NCBI GenBank assembly: GCA_947479455.1
Contig: CANJZE010000017.1
Span: forward strand, 39,143-103,142
DNA from: Bacteroidota bacterium
Lineage (GTDB): Bacteria; Bacteroidota; Bacteroidia; Chitinophagales; LD1
Length of the DNA stretch: 64,000 bases
Reading direction: 5' to 3'
Below, piece by piece: positions 6,965 to 15,619 of the stretch. The notes under the pieces are model-generated. The model was not told the origin of the DNA and did not search any database. It worked only from the letters and a program-made list of their open reading frames with translations. A program made the position numbers and the translations under genes. The first letter of the stretch is position 1, and each line of letters begins with the position of its first letter.

Positions 6965-8059
6965 ATGAAACTCAAACTAATTAGCCTGCTCTTTATTTTA
7001 TCTATTTTCAATCTTCGCTATTCCTACGGATGGGGCGCAGAGGGTCATGCCATTGTTGCGCGTCTAGCTATGCAGTTGGTAAAAGATGATGTAAGGCAAA
7101 ATGTGTTGCAAGCATTAAATGGTATGCCGCTAGATACCGCTGCCAATTGGATGGACATTATGAAATCAAACTCCGATTATGATTTTATGCGTACCTGGCA
7201 TTATGTAGACTTTGATAAAGGCGAAACCTACAAACCCACTAATCAGGAAAACATCATCAACCGCTTAACACTCACTTACAACGAACTGAAACATAAAAAC
7301 ACCCTGTGCGATGCACAAATAAAAGACGACCTCTGTATTCTCTTTCACTTAACAGGCGACTTGCACATGCCGCTCCACACCGGCTATGAAGATGACCTCG
7401 GTGGCAACAAAACCACCGTAAAATACGACACCAACAAAATAACCAACCTGCATTCGTTTTGGGATGAGGGCATTATCAAATACGGAAAGATTACCGATAA
7501 TTCATGCCTTGCCTTTTACAACAAGAGCATGGCAGATTCCATCAAGTTAGTTGATTTCACCGCATGGATGTACGATGGCAGAAAACTCTTAGACAGCGTT
7601 TATGCTTTCCCAGGTTATGAATTAGATGAAAACTACTTACAGAAAAATAAAATAGTCGTACAACATCAACTGCTCAAGGCAGGCTTGCATCTCGCGCTTA
7701 TTTTAAACCGTTTGTTTTACACCCCAGCACCGGAAATTGATTTTGCCGCACTGGCTAAAACATTCGGCAATGGAATAGAAGCAAAAGATGCCGCAGAAAA
7801 AGAAGGCAAACGGGTGACCGTTTGCGCTCGTGTATTCAGCATTAAATCTACCGATGCCATTACACAACTTTCGCTGGGCGGTGCTTATCCCAACAATCCA
7901 ATGACCGTTGTTATTTTCGCCAAGAACTACAGCAAGTTTGATATACCTTTCGAAGACCTTTACAAAAACCGGAACATCACCGTAAAAGGAACTATAGAAT
8001 TATACAAAGACAAACCTCAAATTATTATTGATGAACCCGGGGATATACGGGTTTTGTAA
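6965..8059 (+). CDS. Secreted S1/P1-type nuclease with C-terminal OB-like extension
   Basis: The start is placed at the ATG at 6965, which gives a clean signal peptide (MKLKLISLLFILSIFNLRYS) with the likely mature N-terminal Trp at residue 23; an upstream in-frame start would bury it and overlap the previous gene. S1/P1 nucleases use the N-terminal Trp and several His/Asp to hold three zinc ions, and here W23-G-A-E-G-H28, DLHMPLHTG and HSFWDEG are seen. They degrade single-stranded DNA and RNA and remove 3' phosphates. Beyond the ~265-residue nuclease lies a ~95-residue C-terminal domain (KRVTVCARVFSI to YKDKPQIIIDEP) that looks like an OB fold. Likely a periplasmic or secreted nutrient-scavenging nuclease. 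Confidence 0.87.
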   Translation: MKLKLISLLFILSIFNLRYSYGWGAEGHAIVARLAMQLVKDDVRQNVLQALNGMPLDTAANWMDIMKSNSDYDFMRTWHYVDFDKGETYKPTNQENIINRLTLTYNELKHKNTLCDAQIKDDLCILFHLTGDLHMPLHTGYEDDLGGNKTTVKYDTNKITNLHSFWDEGIIKYGKITDNSCLAFYNKSMADSIKLVDFTAWMYDGRKLLDSVYAFPGYELDENYLQKNKIVVQHQLLKAGLHLALILNRLFYTPAPEIDFAALAKTFGNGIEAKDAAEKEGKRVTVCARVFSIKSTDAITQLSLGGAYPNNPMTVVIFAKNYSKFDIPFEDLYKNRNITVKGTIELYKDKPQIIIDEPGDIRVL

Positions 8060-8097
8060 ATTCAATACGGGCAGAAGCGCTTTTCTATTTTAATCCC

Positions 8098-8844
8098 ATG
8101 TGCTACCATTTTCAAGACCACGATACAGAAGACTACATCAAATGGTTTATGTCGCATAACCCTCAATACAAAAGCTATGTATGGCAGGGCGCACGGTATT
8201 ATATTAATGGTTTTGCTCACGGCAAAAATTATGTAGCCAAACAAGGTGGAGAAGCAATAGAAAGTTTAGAGTGGGGTTTAATTCCCTTTTGGGTTAAAAC
8301 AAAAGAAGATGCCAAGCTTCGGCAAAACCAAACTCTCAACGCCAAAGCAGAAACCGTGTTTGAGTTACCTAGCTTCCGCCACTGCATCAAAAAACAAAAG
8401 TGCCTCATCTTCGCCAAAGGCTTCTTCGAGTGGCGGCATATAGATACCAAAACAAAAATCCCTTACATCATTGGCGTGCGCAGTCAGAAGGATACATTCG
8501 TTCCCTTCACCTTTGGCGGCATCTTCGATAAATGGATAGATAAAGAAACCGGTGAAGTGCGCGAAACCTTCTCCATCATCACTACAACGGCTAACGAAAT
8601 GATGAGCCAGATACATAACACCAAAATGCGTATGCCCCTCATCATCCCAGAAGCTAACCAAGCCGAGTGGCTAACCACCACCGAGGAAAAACGCATTAAA
8701 GAACTGATGGTACCATACCCAACTGATAAAATGATGGCTCACCCTGTTTCCAAACTCGTCTCGCAACAAAAATTAGAAAAAGACATTCCCGAAATAACAC
8801 AAGGTGAAGAATACAACGAAGTGGTGTTTGATGAGTTTTTGTAA
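8098..8844 (+). CDS. SRAP-domain protein (YedK/HMCES-like) for abasic-site crosslinking
   Basis: A 248-residue protein starting MCYHF, so that removal of Met exposes the catalytic Cys2. Other SRAP landmarks are the NAKAETV block, GFFEW, and IHNTKMRMP with the catalytic His. SRAP proteins covalently trap abasic sites in single-stranded DNA and so shield them during replication. Length is near that of known members. It follows the secreted nuclease by 38 bp on the same strand, but the two act in different compartments, so the spacing need not mean shared function. The gene ends before a 300-bp AT-rich gap. Confidence 0.9.
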   Translation: MCYHFQDHDTEDYIKWFMSHNPQYKSYVWQGARYYINGFAHGKNYVAKQGGEAIESLEWGLIPFWVKTKEDAKLRQNQTLNAKAETVFELPSFRHCIKKQKCLIFAKGFFEWRHIDTKTKIPYIIGVRSQKDTFVPFTFGGIFDKWIDKETGEVRETFSIITTTANEMMSQIHNTKMRMPLIIPEANQAEWLTTTEEKRIKELMVPYPTDKMMAHPVSKLVSQQKLEKDIPEITQGEEYNEVVFDEFL

Positions 8845-9120
8845 TGCATCCCTTATAATACCCCACCATTTGATTTTCTATTCATTAATACTTTTTTAGA
8901 CCACGACATACTTTGGTATTAATAGTTTAATAGCATGTTGAATATTTCAATTTGAAACATATATTGAAATATTTTTAAAAAAAATTTTACGAACCGGTGT
9001 ATGAGAGGGAATTTCTTCAAGCCAATGCCCAAAAACTTACTCGTTCACCGAGGTAAAAACCTCAAAATGTTTAAACCATGTTTAAACCAGAGCACATATA
9101 TGGATTATTTCATATAAATA
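8845..9120. other. AT-rich intergenic gap with a hairpin and a tandem 11-mer
   Basis: No gene is seen. Two structures stand out: an 11-bp perfect inverted repeat AATATTTCAAT (8941-8951) / ATTGAAATATT (8963-8973), followed by T and A runs, which could end the SRAP transcript; and a directly repeated 11-mer ATGTTTAAACC at 9067-9077 and 9078-9088. Confidence 0.5.
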
Positions 9121-9154
9121 AAAAACCCTTGAAAGCTAGAGCTGACAAGGGTTT
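9121..9154 (-). terminator. Terminator of the initiator tRNA
   Basis: On the minus strand AAACCCTTG (from 9154) pairs with CAAGGGTTT (to 9123), a 9-bp stem with a 14-nt loop, then a T run. It lies 8 bp past the tRNA 3' end. Confidence 0.85.
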
Positions 9155-9161
9155 CCGAGTG

Positions 9162-9234
<73 letters not shown>

Positions 9235-9302
9235 ATTTGGGGCGGCAAATATATTCGTTCTTTAGTACAAAGCAAGTTGCTTTCTTAAATTCGCAGCCCG
9301 TA

Positions 9303-10178
9303 ATGAATCACAAAGCAGGTTTCGTAAATATTATTGGTCTACCAAACGTAGGTAAGTCAACCTTGATGAATGAGTTAGTGGGTGAGCGTATGAGTATTAT
9401 TTCTCCAAAAGCTCAAACTACCCGCCATCGTATTTTAGGAATGGTGAATACGGAGGATTATCAAATAGTTTTTTCAGATACTCCCGGTTATATCAATCAA
9501 CCTGCTTATAAACTGCAAAATGCCATGAACAATTTTGTGGCAAACGCTTTTGATGATGCTGATGTTTTGATTTTTGTCACCGATAAGTTCCAAAAAGAAG
9601 ATGAGCAAAAGCATTTGATTGAATTGATTCAAGGTACCAAGACTCCAACCTTTGTTCTGGTCAATAAAATTGACTTATACCAAATAGAAGAAACAGAAGC
9701 TTTGGTCAACTATTGGTATGAAAAATTGAATTGTGAGGTAATTCCTATTACTGCTTCCTCGGGTATCAACGCAAAAAGGGTTATTAAGAAGATTGTGGAA
9801 TTACTTCCTGAATCACCAGCCTATTTTGACAAGGGCGAATTTACCGATAGAAATGTCCGGTTCTTCGTTTCTGAAATTGTTCGCGAAAAAATATTTCTGA
9901 ATTACACGAAGGAAATTCCATACTCCTGTGAAGTAGTAGTAGACACCTACAAAGAGGAGGAAAAACTTGACCGTATTCGATGCGTAATATTTGTTGAACG
10001 CGAGTCGCAAAAAGCAATTATCATTGGCAACAAAGGCGAAGCTTTAAAAAAAGTAGGAATTGAAGCCAGAAAAAGTATAGAAGAACTTGTAGGCAAACAT
10101 GTGCATCTTGAACTTTTTGTAAAAGTAAAAGACAAGTGGCGCAACGATGAATCAACCTTGAAAAAACTGGGTTACTAA
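9303..10178 (+). CDS. era: GTPase Era
   Basis: A 291-residue Ras-like GTPase with a C-terminal KH domain, acting in 16S rRNA maturation and 30S assembly. G-motifs are visible: GLPNVGKST (G1), SDTPGY (G3) and VNKIDLY (G4). The C-terminal ~110 residues with IIIGNKGEALKKVG are the KH GxxG RNA-binding element. The start at 9303 (MNHKAGFVNIIG) is chosen because the frame upstream runs antisense through the tRNA, and 291 residues is the usual Era length. The gene is 42 bp upstream of der, another ribosome-assembly GTPase, and the pair is probably co-transcribed. Confidence 0.96.
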   Translation: MNHKAGFVNIIGLPNVGKSTLMNELVGERMSIISPKAQTTRHRILGMVNTEDYQIVFSDTPGYINQPAYKLQNAMNNFVANAFDDADVLIFVTDKFQKEDEQKHLIELIQGTKTPTFVLVNKIDLYQIEETEALVNYWYEKLNCEVIPITASSGINAKRVIKKIVELLPESPAYFDKGEFTDRNVRFFVSEIVREKIFLNYTKEIPYSCEVVVDTYKEEEKLDRIRCVIFVERESQKAIIIGNKGEALKKVGIEARKSIEELVGKHVHLELFVKVKDKWRNDESTLKKLGY

Positions 10179-10220
10179 TAGCCTTTTTAATTATTTAGCA
10201 ATTACCATCAATCAATTCGA

Positions 10221-11531
10221 ATGGGATTTACAGTAGCAATCATTGGCCGACCGAACGTAGGCAAATCAACTTTATTCAATCGTTTAATTGGCGAAAAAAA
10301 AGCAATTGTGGACGATTTTAGCGGGGTAACGCGTGACCGCATTTATGGAGAATGCGAGTGGGGAGGCAAAACATTTAATGTGATTGATACCGGTGGGTTT
10401 GTTCCGCATTCAAAGGATGTGTTTGAAAAACATATTCGTGAGCAAGTTTTGATTGCCATTGAGGAAGCATCGCTGCTTTTGTTTTTGGTTGATGCCACCA
10501 CAGGAATTACAAATCTTGACGATGACTTTGCTCGTTTACTTCGCAAACATCAAAAAAATGTTTTTTTAGTCGTCAATAAAGTCGACAACCATACTCGCAT
10601 GAACGAAGCAAATGAGTTTTATAGTCTGGGTTTAGAAAATATTTTTTTCATAGCCTCTATGACAGGCTCCGGCTCAGGTGAACTTTTAGATGCTGTTGTA
10701 GAGAAAATAAGAGACGATAACAACGAAGAATTAGCTGAACAGGATGTTCCAAAAATTTGCATCATCGGTCAGCCTAATGTAGGCAAGTCATCGTTGGTAA
10801 ATGCCTTGTTAGGTGAAGAAAGAAATATTGTAACAGACATTGCAGGAACTACCCGCGATTCGTTGCATTCGCGCTATAGTAAATTTGGCAAAAACTTAAT
10901 TCTTATTGATACGGCAGGTATAAGAAGCAAGGCCAAAGTTCACGAGAATTTAGAATTTTACTCCGTTATAAGAGCTATTAAGGCGCTCGATGAATCAGAT
11001 ATTGCCGTTATTGTAATTGATGCCTCAAAAGGGATTACACATCAAGATTTGTCTATTTACAAAATGGCAATTAAGAAACACCGAGGAATAGTGATAGCCG
11101 TGAACAAATGGGATTTAATAGTTAAGGAAACAAATACCGCACGGGACTATGAAGCAACATTGCGCTCAAAACTAGCTCCCTTTAGCGATGTACCTATTAT
11201 ATTCATTTCGGTTCATGATAAGCAACGTATCTTCCGTATCATTGAACTCGTAGAAAAGGTTTATGAAAATCTTAGAAGGAAAATTCCAACCTCCAAACTG
11301 AACGAAGTAATGCTAGAAGTAATTGAGCATTATCACCCTCCGGCTATGGATGGAAAGTTAGTAAAGATTAAATATGTAACTCAACTCCCAACACCCACAC
11401 CAGCTTTTGCTTTTTTCGCTAATCATCCCAAATATATTCGTGAGTCATACCGCAATTACTTAGAAAATAAGCTTAGGGACACCTTCGATTTTAACGGAGT
11501 TCCAATCAATATTTTTTTCCGTGAAAAATAG
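10221..11531 (+). CDS. der: GTPase Der (EngA)
   Basis: A 436-residue protein with two tandem G domains, needed for 50S subunit assembly. Domain 1 has GRPNVGKST, DTGGF and VNKVD; domain 2 has GQPNVGKSS, DTAGI and VNKWD. The C-terminal ~90 residues form the KH-like domain that packs between the G domains. Length and order match the family. It follows era by 42 bp on the same strand. Confidence 0.97.
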   Translation: MGFTVAIIGRPNVGKSTLFNRLIGEKKAIVDDFSGVTRDRIYGECEWGGKTFNVIDTGGFVPHSKDVFEKHIREQVLIAIEEASLLLFLVDATTGITNLDDDFARLLRKHQKNVFLVVNKVDNHTRMNEANEFYSLGLENIFFIASMTGSGSGELLDAVVEKIRDDNNEELAEQDVPKICIIGQPNVGKSSLVNALLGEERNIVTDIAGTTRDSLHSRYSKFGKNLILIDTAGIRSKAKVHENLEFYSVIRAIKALDESDIAVIVIDASKGITHQDLSIYKMAIKKHRGIVIAVNKWDLIVKETNTARDYEATLRSKLAPFSDVPIIFISVHDKQRIFRIIELVEKVYENLRRKIPTSKLNEVMLEVIEHYHPPAMDGKLVKIKYVTQLPTPTPAFAFFANHPKYIRESYRNYLENKLRDTFDFNGVPINIFFREK

Positions 11532-11601
11532 CACTGCCCCAAACCCGCTACAGTTCTGCATTTGGAGTGTGGATAGCTACGGCAAAAAAAAATTAATAAA
11601 A

Positions 11602-11634
11602 TTTGGTAATCCTAATAATGGAAAATTATATTTG
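11602..11634 (+). promoter_or_regulatory. Bacteroidota-type promoter of the small lipoprotein gene
   Basis: A TTTG box (11602-11605) and a perfect TATATTTG (11627-11634, fitting TAnnTTTG) are separated by 21 bp. This is the spacing and sequence recognised by the Bacteroidota primary sigma factor. The ATG follows 38 bp downstream. Confidence 0.75.
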
Positions 11635-11672
11635 CGCGTCAATTAATTAACCTTAAACTAAAAACAAAAGAA

Positions 11673-11861
11673 ATGAAAAAGGTATTTTTCGCTTTCGTAG
11701 CAGTAACTGTAATGGTTCTTTCTGCTTGCAACAACAAACCTGCTGAATCAACTGAAGCAACTGCTGACACAACTGCTGTGGCTGCTGCTGCTGAAACTAC
11801 AGCACCTGCTGATTCTACAGTTGCACCTGCTGATACTACAGCTGCTGCTCCTGCTAAGTAA
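11673..11861 (+). CDS. Small Ala/Thr-rich lipoprotein
   Basis: A 62-residue protein with a lipoprotein signal: MKKVFFAFVAVTVMVL followed by the lipobox LSAC (Cys19). The mature ~44 residues are low complexity, mainly Ala, Thr, Pro, Glu and Asp, with no predicted fold; they look like a flexible acidic tether. It is a monocistronic unit, with a perfect promoter upstream and a 14-bp-stem terminator downstream, which suggests strong expression. The function is not known. The start is set by the signal peptide. Confidence 0.8.
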   Translation: MKKVFFAFVAVTVMVLSACNNKPAESTEATADTTAVAAAAETTAPADSTVAPADTTAAAPAK

Positions 11862-11880
11862 TTAGTAAAAAGCACAAAAT

Positions 11881-11913
11881 AAAAAGGTCATGCATTCGTG
11901 CATGACCTTTTTG
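11881..11913 (+). terminator. Strong Rho-independent terminator
   Basis: A 14-bp perfect stem (11881-11894 with 11899-11912, core GGTCATGCA / TGCATGACC) with a TTCG tetraloop and flanking A and T runs. It ends the lipoprotein transcript and could work in both directions. Confidence 0.92.
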
Positions 11914-11951
11914 TTTTTAGAACTTTTAATTTTTGAAATATTTTTACAAAA

Positions 11952-12347
11952 ATGAAAAAGAAGCAAAAAAACTTATCGCCTACTAACAGCAACTTCGATC
12001 CTGAACTTCTACGAATGTACATGATGGGTGCAACAAATCCTGGTTTCAGTAACAAGATTGAAAATGCGGCCGATGAAATTGATTTACACCTGGAGCAAAC
12101 ACAGTTAACTAAAGGAAAAATTCCTTCACAAGATGCTTTGTTTCATCAACTTGATGAATTCGAAAAAGCACTTGATAAAGCTATTGCTGCCGGTAAATTT
12201 GAATTTCGCGTAGTGCACGGGTTGGGTAAAGGCAAATTAAAAGAAGAAATTTTCAAACTCCTCGAAAAACATCCCCAAATAAAAAGTTATAGTAACGAAT
12301 ATCACAGCCGCTATGGCTATGGCAGTACCATCATTTACTTTTTCTGA
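11952..12347 (+). CDS. Smr-domain protein
   Basis: A 131-residue protein. The C-terminal ~85 residues form an Smr domain: the IDLHLEQ motif at the start, then FRVVHGLGKGKLKEEIFKLL (the family's HGxGxG) and a terminal YGSTIIYFF strand. Smr domains occur at the end of MutS2 and as stand-alone proteins, where they can nick DNA or cleave RNA. The DLH and HGxGxG motifs needed for nuclease activity are present. The stop codon overlaps the convergent YihY gene by 13 bp. Substrate cannot be told from sequence. Confidence 0.85.
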   Translation: MKKKQKNLSPTNSNFDPELLRMYMMGATNPGFSNKIENAADEIDLHLEQTQLTKGKIPSQDALFHQLDEFEKALDKAIAAGKFEFRVVHGLGKGKLKEEIFKLLEKHPQIKSYSNEYHSRYGYGSTIIYFF

Positions 12348-13315
12348 GAAACATCTTTTACGTCCAACTCTTTTGTACGTAGAGTGGTATTGTAGTGAAT
12401 GCTGGCGTTAATTTCATAACCAATCAACAGAACAAAGGCATTGAGATTTAGCCAAATCATTAAAAGCATAATAGTGCCAATGGACCCGAAGATGACATTC
12501 AGTTTATTGAAATTACTTACCCAGTAAGAAAAACCTATTGAAACTAAAATTGAAAGTACGGTAGCAACCGTAGCCCCAGTTGAAATAAACTTATATTTCT
12601 TTTTTGTGGCAGGACCGTAGTAATAAATTAGGGAGATACCTAAAAACAACATTAAGAGTATAAGTGCATAGCGTAAAAAATTTAACAGCAGATGAGTAAA
12701 AGAACTCTTGATTCTTAGTGCATCAAAAAGGTAAGCAAGAATATCCTGACCAAGAATAACGAGCGCTAATGAGAAAATGAAAAGAATGACGAGCAGCGCG
12801 GTTATTTGCAGCGCCACTAAGCGACTATGAATAGCATTACGCTTTTTATAATGATCGTATGATTTATCAAAGGAACTCATCATAGCCATTACTCCATTAG
12901 ACGTGAGGAATACCACCATAAAAATGGACCCCGTTAACAAACCTCCACGCTTGTGCCTAGCTAAATCTTTAAGCAGCGGTTGAATGAATGACTTAATAAA
13001 GGTATAGGTTTCTTTGTTTGGTAAAACCTGTCTTAAAAATTCCATAATCTTATCATCCATATCGCTGAAATATGGAATGTAAGGAATAAGCGAAAACACA
13101 AAAGTGAGTGCTGGAAAAATGGCCAGGAAAAAACTGAAAGCAATAGATTTACTACGAGTAGGTAACGAATTAGCTCTGATTTCTGCAATAAAAAATTGAA
13201 AAACAGTAAATACAGGAATGCCATCAAAACCAGGCAACGTAAAGGTTTTTGCCTTTACTAAAAGGTCGATTAAAAAAGGATAGCGTTCTGCAAGTTTTGC
13301 CCAAATCTCGTTCAT
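12335..13315 (-). CDS. YihY/BrkB-family inner-membrane protein
   Basis: A 326-residue integral membrane protein matching the YihY/BrkB family: an amphipathic N-terminus, the family's SIAFSFFLAIFPALTFVFSL first helix, the RGGLLTGSIFMVVFLTSNGV block, and about six hydrophobic segments ending in IWLNLNAFVLLIGYEINASI. Family members are often misnamed ribonuclease BN; their transport or envelope role is unresolved. It lies 27 bp upstream of nothing on its own strand except the thioesterase gene before it (13343-13747), so the two are probably co-transcribed. Confidence 0.9.
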   Translation of the reverse strand: MNEIWAKLAERYPFLIDLLVKAKTFTLPGFDGIPVFTVFQFFIAEIRANSLPTRSKSIAFSFFLAIFPALTFVFSLIPYIPYFSDMDDKIMEFLRQVLPNKETYTFIKSFIQPLLKDLARHKRGGLLTGSIFMVVFLTSNGVMAMMSSFDKSYDHYKKRNAIHSRLVALQITALLVILFIFSLALVILGQDILAYLFDALRIKSSFTHLLLNFLRYALILLMLFLGISLIYYYGPATKKKYKFISTGATVATVLSILVSIGFSYWVSNFNKLNVIFGSIGTIMLLMIWLNLNAFVLLIGYEINASIHYNTTLRTKELDVKDVSQKK

Positions 13316-13342
13316 AGTTAAATTAGCTATGCTAAAATAAAA

Positions 13343-13747
13343 TTAATAGAAGGCTTTCATTTTTTCGAGTAGAATAGATGGAGTTATTTTCAATTTTTTA
13401 GTAAGTGCATCAATAAAGATCAATTGGGTTTCTCCCTCGTTTATCAGCCTATTTTCTTCGTTGAAAATTTCATATTTGAATAGCATCATTCGGTTAGGCA
13501 AGTCAGGCACCCAGGTTTTTATATTCAGCAATTCATCGTACCGTGCCGGATGAATGTATTTAATATTCATTCTGGTAATGGGCATCATGGTTCCGCTGTC
13601 TTCAATTTCTTTATAACTGATACCTAACGAACGTATGGCTTCTGAACGAGCCTGCTCATAATAATATCCATAGTTGCCGTAATACACATAACCCATTTGG
13701 TCCGTATCCCCGTAACGCACTCGTAACTGATGGTTGTAAATAAACAT
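13343..13747 (-). CDS. YbgC/4-hydroxybenzoyl-CoA thioesterase-family protein
   Basis: A 134-residue hotdog-fold acyl-CoA thioesterase. The family's active-site region is clear: RVRYGDTDQMGYVYYGNYGY, with the catalytic Asp of DxDxxGxxYYxNY. These enzymes hydrolyse short acyl-CoA or acyl-ACP thioesters; YbgC is often associated with the Tol-Pal envelope system, which is not seen here. The gene is followed after 27 bp by the YihY gene. Exact acyl preference cannot be judged. Confidence 0.9.
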   Translation of the reverse strand: MFIYNHQLRVRYGDTDQMGYVYYGNYGYYYEQARSEAIRSLGISYKEIEDSGTMMPITRMNIKYIHPARYDELLNIKTWVPDLPNRMMLFKYEIFNEENRLINEGETQLIFIDALTKKLKITPSILLEKMKAFY

Positions 13748-13881
13748 GGGGTAAATTTTGATGGCAATTTATTCGATATTTTGATTTGCTCTTTTGCTAA
13801 TAGTATTTCCAAAAAATATTCAATTTTATATTTTAGCCTCTGCAACATAAATAATACAATCACCATCAATCTCTTTTAATC

Positions 13882-14505
13882 ATGAAAAACAATCTTGCTC
13901 TTCTTTTCGCTGTTTGCAGTTTAAATTTTGCCGTGGCTCAAGACGCTAAAATGATTTTTACAACTAATGAAATGGTTTGGTTTGGTTTAGACTTTACCAA
14001 AGCGAAATTAGCGATACCTGATGCGAAGGACGATGAGATTAAAAGCAAATATTTCAATGAATGGAACTACACGCTAGTTTCTGAATCTCGATATTACAAG
14101 GAGGGAGCTTTCGAAAAAAGAGATGTTTACAATGACTTAACTGTAGTGCAAGCCCGCAATGCAGCCCTAGATATGAATAGCACACACGGCAAACCTGTTT
14201 CGATAACAAAGGAAATGATAGCACAGGCAATAGCAGAGTACAAGATTACAGGAGATCATAAATCTGGTTTGGGTTGCGTTTTTTTTGTTGAAAGCTTTAG
14301 CAAAGCGAAAGGCGAAGGCGTTGCGCACCTTGTATTTTTTGATATAGCCAAATTAAAGGTTTTGTTTACCGAAAGAATGACAGGTGAACCTGGTGGTCCA
14401 GGACTGAAGTTTTACTGGGCGCATCCTTTTCAGGATATGTTTGAAGCCATTAGTAGCAAAAAGTATTCGGCTTGGAAGAAAGCAACAATGGGAGGAAAAC
14501 AATAA
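13882..14505 (+). CDS. Secreted protein of unknown function
   Basis: A 207-residue protein with a signal peptide (MKNNLALLFAVCSLNFAVAQ, cleavage probably after AVA) and no lipobox, so probably periplasmic or outer-membrane associated. The mature part is mixed alpha/beta without Cys pairs or known motifs; a Gly/Pro loop GEPGGPGLKFYWAHPF near the end is distinctive. It resembles uncharacterised Bacteroidota periplasmic proteins, but I cannot name a family with certainty. Its stop lies 5 bp before the DUF5522 gene, suggesting an operon. Confidence 0.6.
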   Translation: MKNNLALLFAVCSLNFAVAQDAKMIFTTNEMVWFGLDFTKAKLAIPDAKDDEIKSKYFNEWNYTLVSESRYYKEGAFEKRDVYNDLTVVQARNAALDMNSTHGKPVSITKEMIAQAIAEYKITGDHKSGLGCVFFVESFSKAKGEGVAHLVFFDIAKLKVLFTERMTGEPGGPGLKFYWAHPFQDMFEAISSKKYSAWKKATMGGKQ

Positions 14506-14510
14506 CGCAC

Positions 14511-14702
14511 ATGAGTTTTCCTATAGGAGAAGAAGCACTTTACTATTTTGATGAGTTTGGGCTAATGGTGTTTACCGAGAAGTACCATTTAGAGCGGGGA
14601 TCTTGCTGTGCAAACGGTTGCAAACATTGTCCATACGGAATTCAAAAAGAAAAACCTTCACTTCAAGAACTTACCGATTCAGATGCTGAATGCAAAATCT
14701 AG
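14511..14702 (+). CDS. DUF5522 Cys-rich small protein
   Basis: A 63-residue protein. The start at 14511 is chosen because it gives the family's typical beginning and avoids overlapping the upstream gene. The core is YYFDEFGLMVFTEKYHLERG followed by SCCANGCKHCPYG, with four Cys that could bind zinc or a metal cluster. DUF5522 proteins are small, conserved and uncharacterised. It lies 5 bp after the secreted-protein gene. Confidence 0.8.
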   Translation: MSFPIGEEALYYFDEFGLMVFTEKYHLERGSCCANGCKHCPYGIQKEKPSLQELTDSDAECKI

Positions 14703-14704
14703 TT

Positions 14705-15619
14705 TTAGTTGCTTTCAATTTGCAATTGCTTGAAACCGCTTAAGCCTTGTAGGCCTCCAGTGTGCAATGCAACCATACGCGAACCTTTCGGGAAATAATC
14801 TTTCTGTATTAAATCGAACAAGCCATAAAACATTTTACCTGTATAAACGGGTTCTAACTGAATGTTGAATTTTTGCTTGAAGTCTAAAATGAATTCAATC
14901 AACTCCGGTTTTGTTTTGGCGTAACCACCAAAATGATAATCGAAGTAGATAGAGAAGTTTGAAAATTCAACACCCGTATATGCTTTCACTAATTCATTCA
15001 CTTTCTGGGTAAGCGTATCTTCTCCTTTTAAAGAGCTGAAACCGATTGCATTTTTCGCGCCACGTAACCCAGCTACTAAGCCCGCGAGTGTTCCCGCAGT
15101 GCCACATGCCGTGCATACATAATCGAAAGGCATGTTGAGTTCTTCAATAATTTCTTCTACTCCTTCTAAGGCATTAACATTGGTTCCACCTTCGGGTATG
15201 TAATAGAAATCGCCAATCTGCACGCGCAGGCTTTCAATATTTTCCGGACTATCTTTTTGACGATACATTTCCCTGTCCATGTAATACAGTTCCATTCCCT
15301 GCGAAGCGGCAAACTGAAGAGTGTCGCTTTTTATCTGCGACTCTTCGCCACGTATAATACCTATGGCCTTGAAATGAAAAAGTTTTGCTGCAGCCGCTGT
15401 GGCGTAGATATGATTAGAGTATGGTCCACCAAAAGTGAGCAATGTGTTTTGTTTGTTCAATCGCGCTTCATACAAGTTGTATTTGAGCTTGCGCCATTTG
15501 TTTCCCTGAACGTGTTCGTGAATTAAATCATCACGCTTAATGAAAACTTCCACAACTTTTTCTTCAAAAAGTTTGTCGTGTAATTGTTGAAGCGGAGAAA
15601 CGTTGAAAGGATTTTGCAT
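14705..15619 (-). CDS. ACC deaminase/D-cysteine desulfhydrase-family PLP enzyme
   Basis: A 304-residue fold-type II PLP enzyme. The PLP lysine lies in GNKWRKLKYN, and the following TFGGPYSNHIYATAAAA holds the Ser/Asn that position the substrate. The C-terminal region with ALHTGGLQGLSGF is typical of this family. Members either open the ring of 1-aminocyclopropane-1-carboxylate or desulfurate D-cysteine; outside plant-associated bacteria the second is more likely. It overlaps the maf stop by one base, so it is translationally coupled to it. Confidence 0.88.
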   Translation of the reverse strand: MQNPFNVSPLQQLHDKLFEEKVVEVFIKRDDLIHEHVQGNKWRKLKYNLYEARLNKQNTLLTFGGPYSNHIYATAAAAKLFHFKAIGIIRGEESQIKSDTLQFAASQGMELYYMDREMYRQKDSPENIESLRVQIGDFYYIPEGGTNVNALEGVEEIIEELNMPFDYVCTACGTAGTLAGLVAGLRGAKNAIGFSSLKGEDTLTQKVNELVKAYTGVEFSNFSIYFDYHFGGYAKTKPELIEFILDFKQKFNIQLEPVYTGKMFYGLFDLIQKDYFPKGSRMVALHTGGLQGLSGFKQLQIESN

